A DNA stretch of 64,000 nucleotides, taken from positions 17,262 to 81,261 of the forward strand of contig CAJTNN010000009.1 in the NCBI GenBank assembly GCA_910577585.1, given 5' to 3'. Numbering within the stretch: position 1 is the first letter of the stretch; each line of letters opens with the position of its first letter. Positions 17,127 through 26,318 of this stretch are shown here, piece after piece. The translations under genes and the position numbers were made by a program. Below the pieces are notes generated by a model. That model ran no database searches, had not been told where the DNA came from, and worked only from the letters and a program-made list of their open reading frames with translations. Source of the stretch: an uncultured Muribaculaceae bacterium. GTDB lineage: Bacteria > Bacteroidota > Bacteroidia > Bacteroidales > Muribaculaceae.

Positions 17127-18782
17127 TCAGATCTCCTTGTTGTGCTCAAGAAGAAGTGTCATCGACGGACGGTCGCAGATCTCTGCAGGACCGAAGTACT
17201 GGATCGGGCCGGGATACTGATAGAGAGTATTCAGGGCCAGAGTCTCGCGCATCGATGCATATTTCAGGTAGGGGCGGCCATTGAGGTTGACCAGAGCCTT
17301 CTGGATTACAGGCTTCATCTGGCCATGACGACGCTCCATGTTCATCATCATTGTGATGGGTATACCGCCGGCAATCCAGTTCTCAGGCTTGTCGGTGAGG
17401 TTGCGCACACTCGACATGTAGCCTGTCAGACCTGAGTTGATGAGCATGGCGGCGTTGTAGCCGAGGGCGTAGGTGTAGTCAGCGTCGAAGTTGGTGGGGT
17501 CGGCGCAACGTCCCTCGTAGCCGAAGAAGTGGTGCTGGGCAGCGAACTTGCCGCTGTACTGACCCTCTTCAGCCATCTCCTCAAGACGCTTGGCCACCAT
17601 CTCGCTCAGCAGGCTCTCTGTCTCGATGAGCGATACCTGCACGTTGCCATGGCTGTCGCGGTCGAGGCTGAGCTGGAGGGCGATGTTCTTCGGGAGTGAT
17701 TTGTAGAGCTCGCCGCACTCGGGGGTGAGGTGAGAGTGGATGACACGCAGCTTGTCGAGCTCCTCGAGGCCTTCGAGTTCCTCGGCAAATTCCACAAGCA
17801 CATCGTTGAGCTCGGCGATGAGCTTCTTCATCGAGGGGATGAACTCGATCAGACCCTCGGGCACGAGCACTGTGCCAAAGTTCCAGCCGAGTTTAGCGCG
17901 CTCCGCCACTACGTAGCAGATCTGGCTGACGATGTTGTCGAGAGTCATGCGCTTGGCGGCCACCTCCTCTGAGATGAGGCAGACGTTGGGCTGGGTCTCA
18001 AGGGCGCATTCGAGGGCGATGTGTGAGGCCGAGCGACCCATGAGCTTGATGAAGTGATAGTATTTCTTGGCTGAGTTGCAGTCGCGCTGGATGTTGCCGA
18101 TTACCTCTGAATATACCTTGCAGGCGGTGTCGAAACCGAATGAGGTCTCGATCCATTCATTCTTGAGGTCGCCGTCGATGGTCTTGGGCACACCGATCAC
18201 CTGGATGTCGGCGCCGTTGGCCTTGTAGTACTCGGCCAGCACGGCGGCATTGGTGTTGGAGTCATCGCCGCCGATGATGACGAGAGCTTTGATATTGAGT
18301 TCCTTGAGCACTTTCAGACCGGCGTCAAACTGATCGGGAGTCTCGAGCTTTGTGCGGCCGGAGCCGATGATATCGAAGCCGCCGGTGTTGCGGTATTCCT
18401 TGATGTAGCCGGCAGTGAGCTCCATGTACTGATGATTGATGAAGCCTGAGGGGCCCATGAGGAAGCCGTAAAGGCGGCATTCCTTGTTGAGGCTCTTGAT
18501 GCCGTCGAAGATGCCGCTCACCACGTTGTGGCCGCCGGGTGCCTGACCACCTGAGAGGATGATACCTACGTTAAAGGGCTCTTCCACACGCTCGGGTTTG
18601 GAATTGGGTTCGAACTCTACGACAGGCATACCGTAGGTGTTGGGGAACAACGCCTTGATCTCCTTCTGGTCGGCTACTGATTCTGTAGCCTCGCCTACCT
18701 TGACTTTTACCGGACCCTGCAGAGCTTTGGGAAGTTTGGGCTGATATTCAGCTCTTACTCTTTGAAGTGCACTCTTTTTCAT
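17127..18782 (-). CDS. pfp: pyrophosphate-dependent phosphofructokinase
   Basis: About 551 residues from MKKSALQRVRAEY at 18782; an upstream in-frame ATG at 18845 would add an unlikely basic leader (MSLRFPAGRRRDRG). This is the long PFP type, which phosphorylates fructose-6-phosphate reversibly using pyrophosphate, the usual enzyme of Bacteroidales glycolysis. Diagnostic are ILSGGQAPGGHNVVSG, GGDDSNTNA (the PPi-type aspartate in place of the ATP-type glycine) and the catalytic PKTIDGDLKN. The end is marked by a terminator. A minus-strand -7 box TAACTTTG lies at 18866-18859. Confidence 0.95.
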   Translation of the reverse strand: MKKSALQRVRAEYQPKLPKALQGPVKVKVGEATESVADQKEIKALFPNTYGMPVVEFEPNSKPERVEEPFNVGIILSGGQAPGGHNVVSGIFDGIKSLNKECRLYGFLMGPSGFINHQYMELTAGYIKEYRNTGGFDIIGSGRTKLETPDQFDAGLKVLKELNIKALVIIGGDDSNTNAAVLAEYYKANGADIQVIGVPKTIDGDLKNEWIETSFGFDTACKVYSEVIGNIQRDCNSAKKYYHFIKLMGRSASHIALECALETQPNVCLISEEVAAKRMTLDNIVSQICYVVAERAKLGWNFGTVLVPEGLIEFIPSMKKLIAELNDVLVEFAEELEGLEELDKLRVIHSHLTPECGELYKSLPKNIALQLSLDRDSHGNVQVSLIETESLLSEMVAKRLEEMAEEGQYSGKFAAQHHFFGYEGRCADPTNFDADYTYALGYNAAMLINSGLTGYMSSVRNLTDKPENWIAGGIPITMMMNMERRHGQMKPVIQKALVNLNGRPYLKYASMRETLALNTLYQYPGPIQYFGPAEICDRPSMTLLLEHNKEI

Positions 18783-19070
18783 TAAGTTGTCAAATAATTT
18801 TTTACCTCTGTCGCGCCTCCGACCAGCCGGGAAGCGCAAACTCATTCTTTTTCAGATGCAAAGTTAATAATTTTTCTGCATTTATATATTTATCATACTG
18901 AAAAATATGGCTTGGAAGGGTGGTTTTCTTTATCTTTTTTATTAATTTTGTCTTCGCGGCCTGCCTTGCGTATGAGCCCCTGCGGGGGCATGCGCCGTCA
19001 GGAGCCGCCGCGGTGTCGCGCCACACTCCGGCGGCGAGGCGACCGCACCTACCATATAATCAACCAGACT

Positions 19071-22000
19071 ATGAGACGTAACTATCATTTCAACTATTTG
19101 CGCTTCCCGGCCTCGGCCGCTGCTCTCTGCCTGACTCTGAACATGATGGCGGCGCCGGTGAGCCCCGATGAGGCTCTGATGGAGGCGCGCGATTTCCTTA
19201 TGCGGCCGCATGCCGGACGCATGGCGGCGCCGGCGATGGCGCCACAGCTCGAGATGGCCTACCGCGCGGCGGAGGCTGACGAGCCTCTTTTCTATATCTT
19301 CAATCATGACTCGGGATTCGTGATTGTGGCGGCCGACGACCGCCTGCCTGAAATCCTGGGTTATTCCGACAACGGCGCTTTCGATGAGTCGCGCATCCCG
19401 GATAATTTCAGATGGTGGCTGGACGAGTATAGCAAGGAGATCAGCAATTGGCTGCCTACGGCGCAGGAGGTGAAGTCTGACGATGGCCGCACAGTGCGCC
19501 GCGCGGCAAAGGACCGCGCTCCTATCGAGCCGATGCTCACCACCCGCTGGGACCAGACCACCCCCTATAATGATGATTGCCCGCTCTATGCACCGGGGAT
19601 GCGCTCGGTCACGGGATGCGTGGCCACGGCTATGGCGCAGATCCTGAACTATCATGAGTGGCCGCTTAAGCCAGAGGGGAGCCACGGTGGAGTGGATTTC
19701 TCATCTACTACCTACGACTGGCGGAATATGCTCGATGTCTATGAGGCAGGCAAATATTCTTCGGCCCAGGCGGCTGCGGTGGCTAAACTGATGTATCAGT
19801 GCGGTGTGGCTGTCGACATGCAGTATTCTCCGTGGGCAAGCGGTGCGTATGATAATGATGTGCAGGTGGCGCTGCGGAAGTATTTCAAGTATAATCCTGA
19901 ACTGAAGATGGTACTCAAGGATTATACGCCGCAGACCACCTGGAACAATATGGTCTATGCCGAGCTTGAGGCCGGACGACCGGTGTATTATTCGGGTTCG
20001 TCGAGCCAGGGTGGTCACGCGTTTGTGTGCGATGGATATTCTGAAAATGAGTTCTTCCATTTCAACTGGGGCTGGAGCGGATACCAGGATGGTTATTTCC
20101 GTCTGACGGCGCTTAATCCGGCCTCGGGTGGCGCCGGCTCTTATGAGGGTGGATATAATTCGGGCCAGACTATCATGACGGGTGTGAGCCCCAACAAGAC
20201 GGGTGCCACGGCTCCTGAGCAGATTATGGTCGTGGCTTCGGGTGGACTCTTCTATGATTCGGGCGAGAAGTTTGAAATTCGCCAGGACCCGGACGGTTTC
20301 AACCTCATCTATAACCCGATGGCTTATACGGAGACTGTGAAGCTGGCCATGAAGTATGAATCGGCTGAGAATCCTGATTTCGCTCCGAAGTATACCGACA
20401 TGGGTAGCGTGACACTGCCGAAGTGGCAGGGAATTCAGGAGATGGAGGCCAAGGCGCCGTCGCTGCCTGACGGAGTATATAAGGTGACGGTGGTCTTCAG
20501 CTCTGACCAGGGTAAGAGCTGGGAGCCTGTGCTCATACCGCTGGGACGCCAGAATTATGTGCGCCTCACGGTGAGCGGCGGGAAGGCCACCTATGAGAAT
20601 GCCGGACCGGATGATTCCAACAAGGCTAATCTCATCATCAATATGCCGGAGACCACACCTGTGATCTATGGCAATGCCTCGATAGCCTTCCGTCTGCCGA
20701 TGCTGAATGTGGGCCAGGGTGACTATATGGGGGACATGGGCATCACGCTTGTGGATAAGAATGATGAGTTTGGCGATGTGCTCTCAATCATGGATGCGGC
20801 GCCGGTGGCGGGGCGCAGCTTCAATGAGTGGGAGGCTGTGAGCCCTGACCATCTGAATGCGGGCGAGTATCTGATGTATGTGCAGGATGATGATGCGAAT
20901 ATGCTTATCGATGGCGTGACGGTGAAGGTGGTGGAGGGTGACTTCCCCACGGTGGATGATTCGGATGAGGTGAAGTTTTCTGAACTGTCGCCGAATTTCA
21001 TGACTTCGGGCATGGAGAATCCTATCTATTTCACTGCCACAAGCATCAGCATCTTCGAGGAGTCGCGCACTGTGGGCTTCACGGTGCTTGATGCTGAGAC
21101 ACTGCAGAAGGTGAAGGATCTGCCGGGCACGTATAAGGTGACGGTGCCGGCCAACTACGACGGTCGCCTCACAATCGCTCCGCGCGACCTGGGTCTCGAC
21201 CCGGGTTATTACATGTGGTATGTGACCGATGGCAATGGCAAGGCTTTGAGTTCGCCTGCGCCGCTGATCGTGAATTCGCAGCCGCTGACTGAGAATGGCG
21301 TGACTTATGTGGTGACTGACGAGAAGAACCGTAAGGCAATCATCACGGCGCCTCTGAGCGGCGGATATGAGGGGGCTGTGGAGGTTCCTGCCTCAATCGC
21401 CGACTACAATGTGACGGCTCTGCGGGCTGATGCCTTCGCTTTCGCGAGTGCTACGGCGGTGACGCTGCCGGAGTCAATCACATCTCTGCCCGACGGGGCT
21501 TTCTACAGTGATTATCAGTTGAGGTCGCTGACGCTGAATGCGCCTGAACTGGTGACTACGGGGGCCTCGACGTTCACTCCGGCCAATGCCGCACGGTGCT
21601 GGCTGGTGACTCCCGATGAGCTTGCTATCCCCTATCATGAATCGGATGTGTGGAAGGATTTCCAGATGACCTGCTGGCAGCTTACGCTTGAGGATGTGGA
21701 GATAACTTCGGGATGGCCGACCGATCCGGCCACCGGTGAGCTCTACGCTCCCTATTATGTGAATTGCTTCACTCCGATAGAGCTGCATCTGAAGGCTGCT
21801 GATGGCAAGAATGTGCTTGTGCTGGTGAGCCATAATGGCGAGTGGGTGGAGTATCATACGATTGACCCGACTGTGACGACTGTCACTCTCCCGGCTCTGG
21901 GCATGAGGGGCTCGGGACGCTTCTCGGCCTGGGCCACTGACGATGAGGTGGGCGTCGACACGGTGGATGCTGATACCGATTCTGCGCCTGCTGCGGTGTT

Positions 22001-22106
22001 CTCGATTGATGGCCGACTGATTCTGCGCGATGCCTCTGCCGAACAGATCCGTGCTCTCGAACCGGGCATATATATCATCGGAGGTCGCAAACAGGTTGTG
22101 AGATAA
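19071..22106 (+). CDS. C10-family thiol protease with Spi propeptide and C-terminal domains
   Basis: 1011 residues from MRRNYHFNYLRF at 19071, where a signal peptide fits; an in-frame ATG 159 bp upstream lies before the likely promoter. Order: signal, Spi propeptide (PLFYIFNHDSGFVIVAADDR), then the streptopain-like domain with nucleophile Cys183 (VTGCVATAMAQIL) and His316 (GGHAFVCDGY), followed by FHFNWGWSGYQDGYF. Beta-sandwich regions follow, then a short BspA-like leucine-rich stretch (LPESITSLPDGAFY) and a tail resembling type IX sorting (AAVFSIDGRLILRDA, PGIYIIGGRKQVV). It is probably an exported or surface protease that matures by loss of the propeptide. A -7 box TAATTTTG is at 18943-18950. 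Confidence 0.9.
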   Translation: MRRNYHFNYLRFPASAAALCLTLNMMAAPVSPDEALMEARDFLMRPHAGRMAAPAMAPQLEMAYRAAEADEPLFYIFNHDSGFVIVAADDRLPEILGYSDNGAFDESRIPDNFRWWLDEYSKEISNWLPTAQEVKSDDGRTVRRAAKDRAPIEPMLTTRWDQTTPYNDDCPLYAPGMRSVTGCVATAMAQILNYHEWPLKPEGSHGGVDFSSTTYDWRNMLDVYEAGKYSSAQAAAVAKLMYQCGVAVDMQYSPWASGAYDNDVQVALRKYFKYNPELKMVLKDYTPQTTWNNMVYAELEAGRPVYYSGSSSQGGHAFVCDGYSENEFFHFNWGWSGYQDGYFRLTALNPASGGAGSYEGGYNSGQTIMTGVSPNKTGATAPEQIMVVASGGLFYDSGEKFEIRQDPDGFNLIYNPMAYTETVKLAMKYESAENPDFAPKYTDMGSVTLPKWQGIQEMEAKAPSLPDGVYKVTVVFSSDQGKSWEPVLIPLGRQNYVRLTVSGGKATYENAGPDDSNKANLIINMPETTPVIYGNASIAFRLPMLNVGQGDYMGDMGITLVDKNDEFGDVLSIMDAAPVAGRSFNEWEAVSPDHLNAGEYLMYVQDDDANMLIDGVTVKVVEGDFPTVDDSDEVKFSELSPNFMTSGMENPIYFTATSISIFEESRTVGFTVLDAETLQKVKDLPGTYKVTVPANYDGRLTIAPRDLGLDPGYYMWYVTDGNGKALSSPAPLIVNSQPLTENGVTYVVTDEKNRKAIITAPLSGGYEGAVEVPASIADYNVTALRADAFAFASATAVTLPESITSLPDGAFYSDYQLRSLTLNAPELVTTGASTFTPANAARCWLVTPDELAIPYHESDVWKDFQMTCWQLTLEDVEITSGWPTDPATGELYAPYYVNCFTPIELHLKAADGKNVLVLVSHNGEWVEYHTIDPTVTTVTLPALGMRGSGRFSAWATDDEVGVDTVDADTDSAPAAVFSIDGRLILRDASAEQIRALEPGIYIIGGRKQVVR

Positions 22107-22128
22107 TTCTCACCTCGAATACTATCTG

Positions 22129-22162
22129 ATGGGGTGGCGCGCCGCTTGGCACGCCACCCCAT
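22129..22162 (+). terminator. terminator of the C10 protease gene
   Basis: Arms ATGGGGTGGCG (22129-22139) and CGCCACCCCAT (22152-22162), starting 22 bp past the stop. The T-run is weak (TCATATTG). Confidence 0.7.
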
Positions 22163-22257
22163 TCATATTGCTCGCATTCACGCTCAATCTCCCCCGCATA
22201 CAGCCACAAAGAAAAAGTCGCTGACTTTAGTGTCAACGACTTCAAGGGGGGACCCGG

Positions 22258-22328
22258 AGGTTCCAACCAGATTCGAACTGGTGTAAACGGTTTTGCAGAC
22301 CGGTACCTAACCACTCGGACATGGAACC
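22258..22328 (-). tRNA. tRNA-Cys (GCA)
   Basis: On the minus strand a full cloverleaf of 71 nt starts GGTTCCATGTCCGAGTGG. The anticodon loop CTGCAAA gives GCA and the T arm is CCAGTTCGAATCTGG. Acceptor arms GGTTCCA/TGGAACC pair fully. The discriminator is U, as expected for tRNA-Cys, and CCA is not encoded. Confidence 0.95.
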
Positions 22329-22692
22329 ATATTTTCTCGCATCAGCCTCAGCTCTCTGGGCTTTTGCGATGCAAAGTTAATAAATAATTCCGGCTCCACC
22401 AAATTTTCGATAAAAAAAATATTCAACATTTTCCGGATGGTCTCTTTGCACATGGCTGCATAAGCACTGACTGAGTTGAGGCCAGCGAACTAATTCATGG
22501 ATGGGATTGTAATAATATGAAAGGAGTTTGACGCGTCGGTTCTATAACGACCCGGCGTGCGTCAGTCCCCCCCCCGGATATGTACATCCGGCTAACCCGT
22601 TCTGTCGGGCTGGAAGAATTCTTGCTGTTTCCAAGGATTCTGCAGGAGATACATACTGAAGTTTCAACATCTTTGCATAACACCTTTCCACT
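22329..22692. other. gene-free gap with tRNA promoter and a 9-C run
   Basis: This gap holds the tRNA-Cys promoter, then sequence with no convincing gene. It includes a run of nine C (22567-22575) and an imperfect hairpin around CCGGATATGTACATCCGG (22574-22591). The MscS gene starts at 22693; no consensus promoter for it is obvious. Confidence 0.55.
22372..22403 (-). promoter_or_regulatory. tRNA-Cys promoter
   Basis: On the minus strand TTTG (22403-22400), 20-base spacer, TAACTTTG (22379-22372), 44 bp upstream of the tRNA 5' end. Confidence 0.8.
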
Positions 22693-24276
22693 ATGAATTT
22701 AACCTCACTATTGCTTACCATTGCGCCACAGGTGGCGGAGCGGGCACAGACGGTGCCGCAGGTGCATCTGCACGGTGCTACTGAAGAGAGCTACTATGCG
22801 GTGGCCCGTATCATCATGAAGGTTGTGAATTGGCTGCTCAGTCTTGTGGGACTGGAGAATAATGCGGCTCTGTTTACCACAATCTATGCCATATTGGTAT
22901 TCTTGATATCTTATGCCATCGGGCAGGTGGTGAAGTGGCTCATCCTGGGGGCTGTGCGCCATCTGGGACGCTTCATGAAGTATGACCTCTACGAGCGCCT
23001 GCGTGAGTCGATGTTCTTCACAAAGGCTTGCAGGATAGTGCCCCCTATCGTGTTTCTGATCTTTATCCAGTTTACTCTTACTGCCAAGGCTACGCTGGCG
23101 ATGTGGCTGACGCGCATCACGTGGATCTATGTGGTGTATGTGGTGGCGGTGGCGCTCAATACGCTTGCGATGGTGGTGTGGAGCCATGTCGACGCGCGTG
23201 AGAATAAACGCAAATTGCCGCTGCGCGGTCTGGTGCAGCTGGTGAAGGGTGTCATCTGGATTATTTGCGCGATTATCGCTGTGGCGATTATCGTGGATAA
23301 GTCGCCGGGGAGTCTACTGGCCGGACTTGGTGCATTCGCTGCGGTGCTGATGCTGGTGTTCAAGGATAGTATTCTCGGCGTGGTGGCCGGAGTGCAGCTG
23401 TCGGAGAATGATTCGCTGCATGTGGGCGACTGGATCAAGGTGCCGGGCACTGATGCCAACGGCAATGTGATTGAGGTGACGCTGACCTCGGTGAAGGTGC
23501 AGAATTTCGACAAGACGGTCACTACGTTGCCCCCCTATAGTCTGATTTCGGGATCGTTCACCAACTATCGGCCGATGCAGGTGTCAAACACACGCCGCAT
23601 CTGCCGCAGCTATATGATTGATTGCGATTCGGTGCTCCCCACCGACGACAAGATGCTTGAGCAATATGCGGCCATACCGTTGCTGAAGGATTGGATCGAG
23701 AAGAAGATCGAGCAGCGCAAGGCGGGGAAGGTGGAGAATGTGAATAATTCAGCCGGACTCGTGGATGGCAGCATCGAGACGAATCTGGGTGTGTTCAGAG
23801 CCTATGTGAAACTCTATCTTGACGCGCATCCGAAGGTGAGCCACGCGGCCGAGGACCAGTGCTTCATCTCGACTCTGGCGCAGAGTGCCAACGGCATTCC
23901 ACTTCAGGTGTATTGCTTCACCAATACTTCTTCGTGGCTACCGTATGAGTCAATACAGTCTTCTATCTTCGAGCATATCGCCATCATGATGGGGCGCTTC
24001 CATCTCTATACTTATGAGAATGCTTCGGGTCGTGATGAGATTGTGAACGGTGTGCTTGAGGCAGGCCGCAATCCTGAACTCTATTTCGGTCTCCCCTATC
24101 CGTTCCTGCGTGAGGGTGGCTCTCCCGAGAATCCGGCGTATGCGCCACAGCCGACTCCGGCCTCTCCAGCCTCTCCGGCCACTCCGGCGCCAGCCCAGAA
24201 CCAGACATCCGCCCAGAACGCGGATGCAGCTCCATCCTCTCCGGCGGCATCTGCGCCGCAAGGCCAGAAGGGCTGA
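22693..24276 (+). CDS. MscS-family mechanosensitive ion channel
   Basis: 527 residues. An N-terminal hydrophobic domain with about four to five spans leads to the MscS pore helix and beta domain: LLAGLGAFAAVLMLVFKDSI, GVQLSENDSLHVGDWIKVPG, then NFDKTVTTLPPYSLISG. The family opens under membrane tension to release solutes on osmotic downshock. It is larger than E. coli MscS (286) but similar to the YbdG group, and the helices around residues 60-100 fit that group. The last 45 residues are a Pro/Ala/Gln-rich tail of no known function. It converges with the HU-LysM gene, ending 9 bp from it. Confidence 0.9.
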   Translation: MNLTSLLLTIAPQVAERAQTVPQVHLHGATEESYYAVARIIMKVVNWLLSLVGLENNAALFTTIYAILVFLISYAIGQVVKWLILGAVRHLGRFMKYDLYERLRESMFFTKACRIVPPIVFLIFIQFTLTAKATLAMWLTRITWIYVVYVVAVALNTLAMVVWSHVDARENKRKLPLRGLVQLVKGVIWIICAIIAVAIIVDKSPGSLLAGLGAFAAVLMLVFKDSILGVVAGVQLSENDSLHVGDWIKVPGTDANGNVIEVTLTSVKVQNFDKTVTTLPPYSLISGSFTNYRPMQVSNTRRICRSYMIDCDSVLPTDDKMLEQYAAIPLLKDWIEKKIEQRKAGKVENVNNSAGLVDGSIETNLGVFRAYVKLYLDAHPKVSHAAEDQCFISTLAQSANGIPLQVYCFTNTSSWLPYESIQSSIFEHIAIMMGRFHLYTYENASGRDEIVNGVLEAGRNPELYFGLPYPFLREGGSPENPAYAPQPTPASPASPATPAPAQNQTSAQNADAAPSSPAASAPQGQKG

Positions 24277-24285
24277 GGCGCCAGG

Positions 24286-25608
24286 CTATTGCTTGCCGCT
24301 CTTGCGGAAGCGTGAGTATATCTCGGCGTCGAGGCGCTTGGCTTTGGCCACATCTTTCGGATTGCGCGGGTCGACTCCATATTTGGCCAAGGGGGGCACC
24401 ACTACGCGTGTGCCGGGTCGAATGCGGTCAGGATGTCCGAGTATGCTGGCGTTCTCCTTATATATATAGGGCCAGAAGTGGTAGTTGCCGTAGTGCTTGC
24501 GAGCGATGGTGCCGAGGCCGGTGTGGGGGGTGATGGTGTCGTAGACGGGATTGTCGGAGGCTCCGGTGGGTACTACGCCATCGCCGATGGCACGGTCGCC
24601 GGGCACGGCCACATCCTCGACCATGTCGGCCATGCCACTCTCAATCTCTCCCATATCTGCAATCTCTGCCAAGGTGCCGTCGGGCAATATGCGCTTGGAG
24701 GCGGGTGAAGTTGAGGCGGTGTCGGGTGCTTCAACTTTGGCTTGAGAATCTGCCATGGTGGGTTCCACACCGAAGTTGCGGGCTGAATCTACCCGGCCGC
24801 GAAAGTCGGAGTTCAACCAGTAGAGGGCCATGAATCCGGCGGCGAGCACCGCCACTGTGGCTACCGCTCCCCAGATAAATCCGCGGCTGAAGCGGCGCTT
24901 ATGCTCGGCTTCTATGTCGGTGCCGCTGGTGGAGGCATCCTCTTCGGGGGTCTCTTCGGGCTGTAGGGGGAGAGTGGCTGCCCCTTTGGATTCTACAGTC
25001 GGCTCCACATCTGCTTCCGGCTCCGAAAGGGATTCGTCGGGTACTTGCGGGGCATCTTCAGATATAGCTCCTTCTGCCTCAGGGGGAAGCAGAGCCTCCG
25101 CGGTGGCATCGTGCGGGGCCGGAGCGGCGGCTGCAGCGGTCATCTCTGATGGTTGGGCCTCCTCTGCTTCGTCGGCAAATTGGTCGGCGCGAGGGTCAAG
25201 GGCATCGGCAAGGGGGGTGCCAAGTCCGGTGGTGGTCTCGGCATCAAGTAGTTCCTGTTCGGTGAGGGCATCATCGAGTTCGATGGTGTCAAACATCTCG
25301 AAGGGTGCATTGACTGCCCCGGCCAATTCTTTGGCCGGAAGGAAGACTACCCGGTTATGGGCCGGTATCTCATAGTCGCGCCCGTTGGTGACATCGACAC
25401 TCATCCGGGAGTCGACTTTCGATATCTTGAATGTGCCGAACCCCTTCACCTTCACCGACTCCCCCTCACACAGGGCCGTGCCGATGGTCTGGAAGAAGGA
25501 GCGCAGCAACTCTTCACACTCCTTGCGCTGACGCCCGGTGCGCTCTCCGAGCATGGCCGACATAGTGGCTAAGGTTATCTTGTTGTTCATCTGGTCTGGT
25601 TGTTTCAT
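24286..25608 (-). CDS. HU-like DNA-binding, transmembrane, LysM fusion protein
   Basis: 440 residues with an unusual order. Residues 7-100 are an HU-type DNA-binding domain (LATMSAMLGERTGRQRKECE, VKVKGFGTFKIS, R68/R77/P82 region). Residues 105-235 are a long acidic, Pro/Ala-rich linker. KRRFSR then precedes one membrane helix at 243-265 (GAVATVAVLAAGFMALYWL). Residues 355-410 are a LysM-like module (ITPHTGLGTIARKHYGNYHF, RIRPGTRVVVPP). The positive-inside rule puts HU in the cytoplasm and LysM in the periplasm, so the protein could tie DNA to the wall. Its ATG overlaps the stop of the upstream HU gene (ATGA), showing translational coupling. HU-SPOR proteins of similar logic have been described in Bacteroidetes. 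Confidence 0.85.
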   Translation of the reverse strand: MKQPDQMNNKITLATMSAMLGERTGRQRKECEELLRSFFQTIGTALCEGESVKVKGFGTFKISKVDSRMSVDVTNGRDYEIPAHNRVVFLPAKELAGAVNAPFEMFDTIELDDALTEQELLDAETTTGLGTPLADALDPRADQFADEAEEAQPSEMTAAAAAPAPHDATAEALLPPEAEGAISEDAPQVPDESLSEPEADVEPTVESKGAATLPLQPEETPEEDASTSGTDIEAEHKRRFSRGFIWGAVATVAVLAAGFMALYWLNSDFRGRVDSARNFGVEPTMADSQAKVEAPDTASTSPASKRILPDGTLAEIADMGEIESGMADMVEDVAVPGDRAIGDGVVPTGASDNPVYDTITPHTGLGTIARKHYGNYHFWPYIYKENASILGHPDRIRPGTRVVVPPLAKYGVDPRNPKDVAKAKRLDAEIYSRFRKSGKQ

Positions 25609-25904
25609 TCGCCGAGCCGCAGTTCCGGGCTATCCTGGCATGAATTCTTGATTACTGCCGAGGGCTTGAAATTCACCACGAGCTTCGGGGGCACGAGCAG
25701 GCGCTTGCCGCTCGAGGGATGCACGGTCAGGCGCTCTTTGCGCTTCTTGGGTTCGAATTGGCCGAAGCCGGGTATGATTATCGTGTCCATGGCCAGGCAG
25801 CACTCGGCAGTGAGCCCGTAGAAGGCGTTGAGCATATCCTGCACCTCCTCGCGCTTCATGCCGCGCTCGGCGGCTATGCGGTCTATCAATGTCTTGTTGT
25901 CCAT
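25605..25904 (-). CDS. HU-family DNA-binding protein
   Basis: 99 residues with the HU/IHF fold: helical N-terminus (MDNKTLIDRIAAERGMKREE), the turn DTIIIPGFGQFEPKKRKER, then the beta-arm region HPSSGKRLLVPPKLVVNFKPS. It is the first gene of the coupled pair with the HU-LysM fusion (4-bp overlap). The arm departs from standard HU (the usual RNPxTG is HPSSGK), so it is probably a divergent paralogue that may pair with the fusion rather than general nucleoid HU. A -7 box TAAATTTG lies at 26012-26005 on the minus strand. Confidence 0.88.
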   Translation of the reverse strand: MDNKTLIDRIAAERGMKREEVQDMLNAFYGLTAECCLAMDTIIIPGFGQFEPKKRKERLTVHPSSGKRLLVPPKLVVNFKPSAVIKNSCQDSPELRLGE

Positions 25905-26137
25905 TTCTTATCTGTGGCCTGCGGCGCGCCCTCTTTGCACGTGAAGCATGCGGCAGAGGATACTTGACAACCGTAGCGGGCCGGGTATTTTTTACTTTAA
26001 GCTACAAATTTAATAATTTTATTCCACACTTCAGACCATCCATAGCGTGTCGGGTCATACTTTTTTACCCCGACCTATCCCTCTGGCACGACTAAGCTAC
26101 TAATTGAAATTTATCTGTAAATATTTTTGTAATATTT

Positions 26138-26169
26138 TTTGCATAATCAAAGTGATTTAATTATCTTTG
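26138..26169 (+). promoter_or_regulatory. tnaA promoter
   Basis: TTTG (26138-26141), 20-base spacer, TATCTTTG (26162-26169). The leader to the ATG at 26319 is about 145 nt and includes a CCCGG...CCGGCGGG stem near 26218-26237. I see no TnaC-like leader peptide with a key Trp codon. Confidence 0.78.
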
Positions 26170-26318
26170 CACACAGATAGGGAGCGATGACGAAGTGCCG
26201 TATAGTCTGAACCGCGCCCGGCATCAACCCCGGCGGGAAATATGCGGCCAACCTCATCCACATCCTCCTAATCCTCTATTCCACAACCTATATTAAAACT
26301 CTAATACAACTTAAACAC

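Noticed and set aside
18912..19070. N-terminal extension of the C10 protease
   Set aside because: These codons precede or overlap the -7 box at 18943 and give no signal peptide; the start at 19071 does.
22567..22575. Phase-variable C-tract
   Set aside because: The nine-C run lies in a gap, not in a coding frame or between promoter boxes, so no switch mechanism is apparent.
26176..26195. Copy of the MITE core (GGGAGCGATGACGAAG) in the tnaA leader
   Set aside because: It shares the flanking words but lacks the hairpin between them and the outer stem; probably chance.
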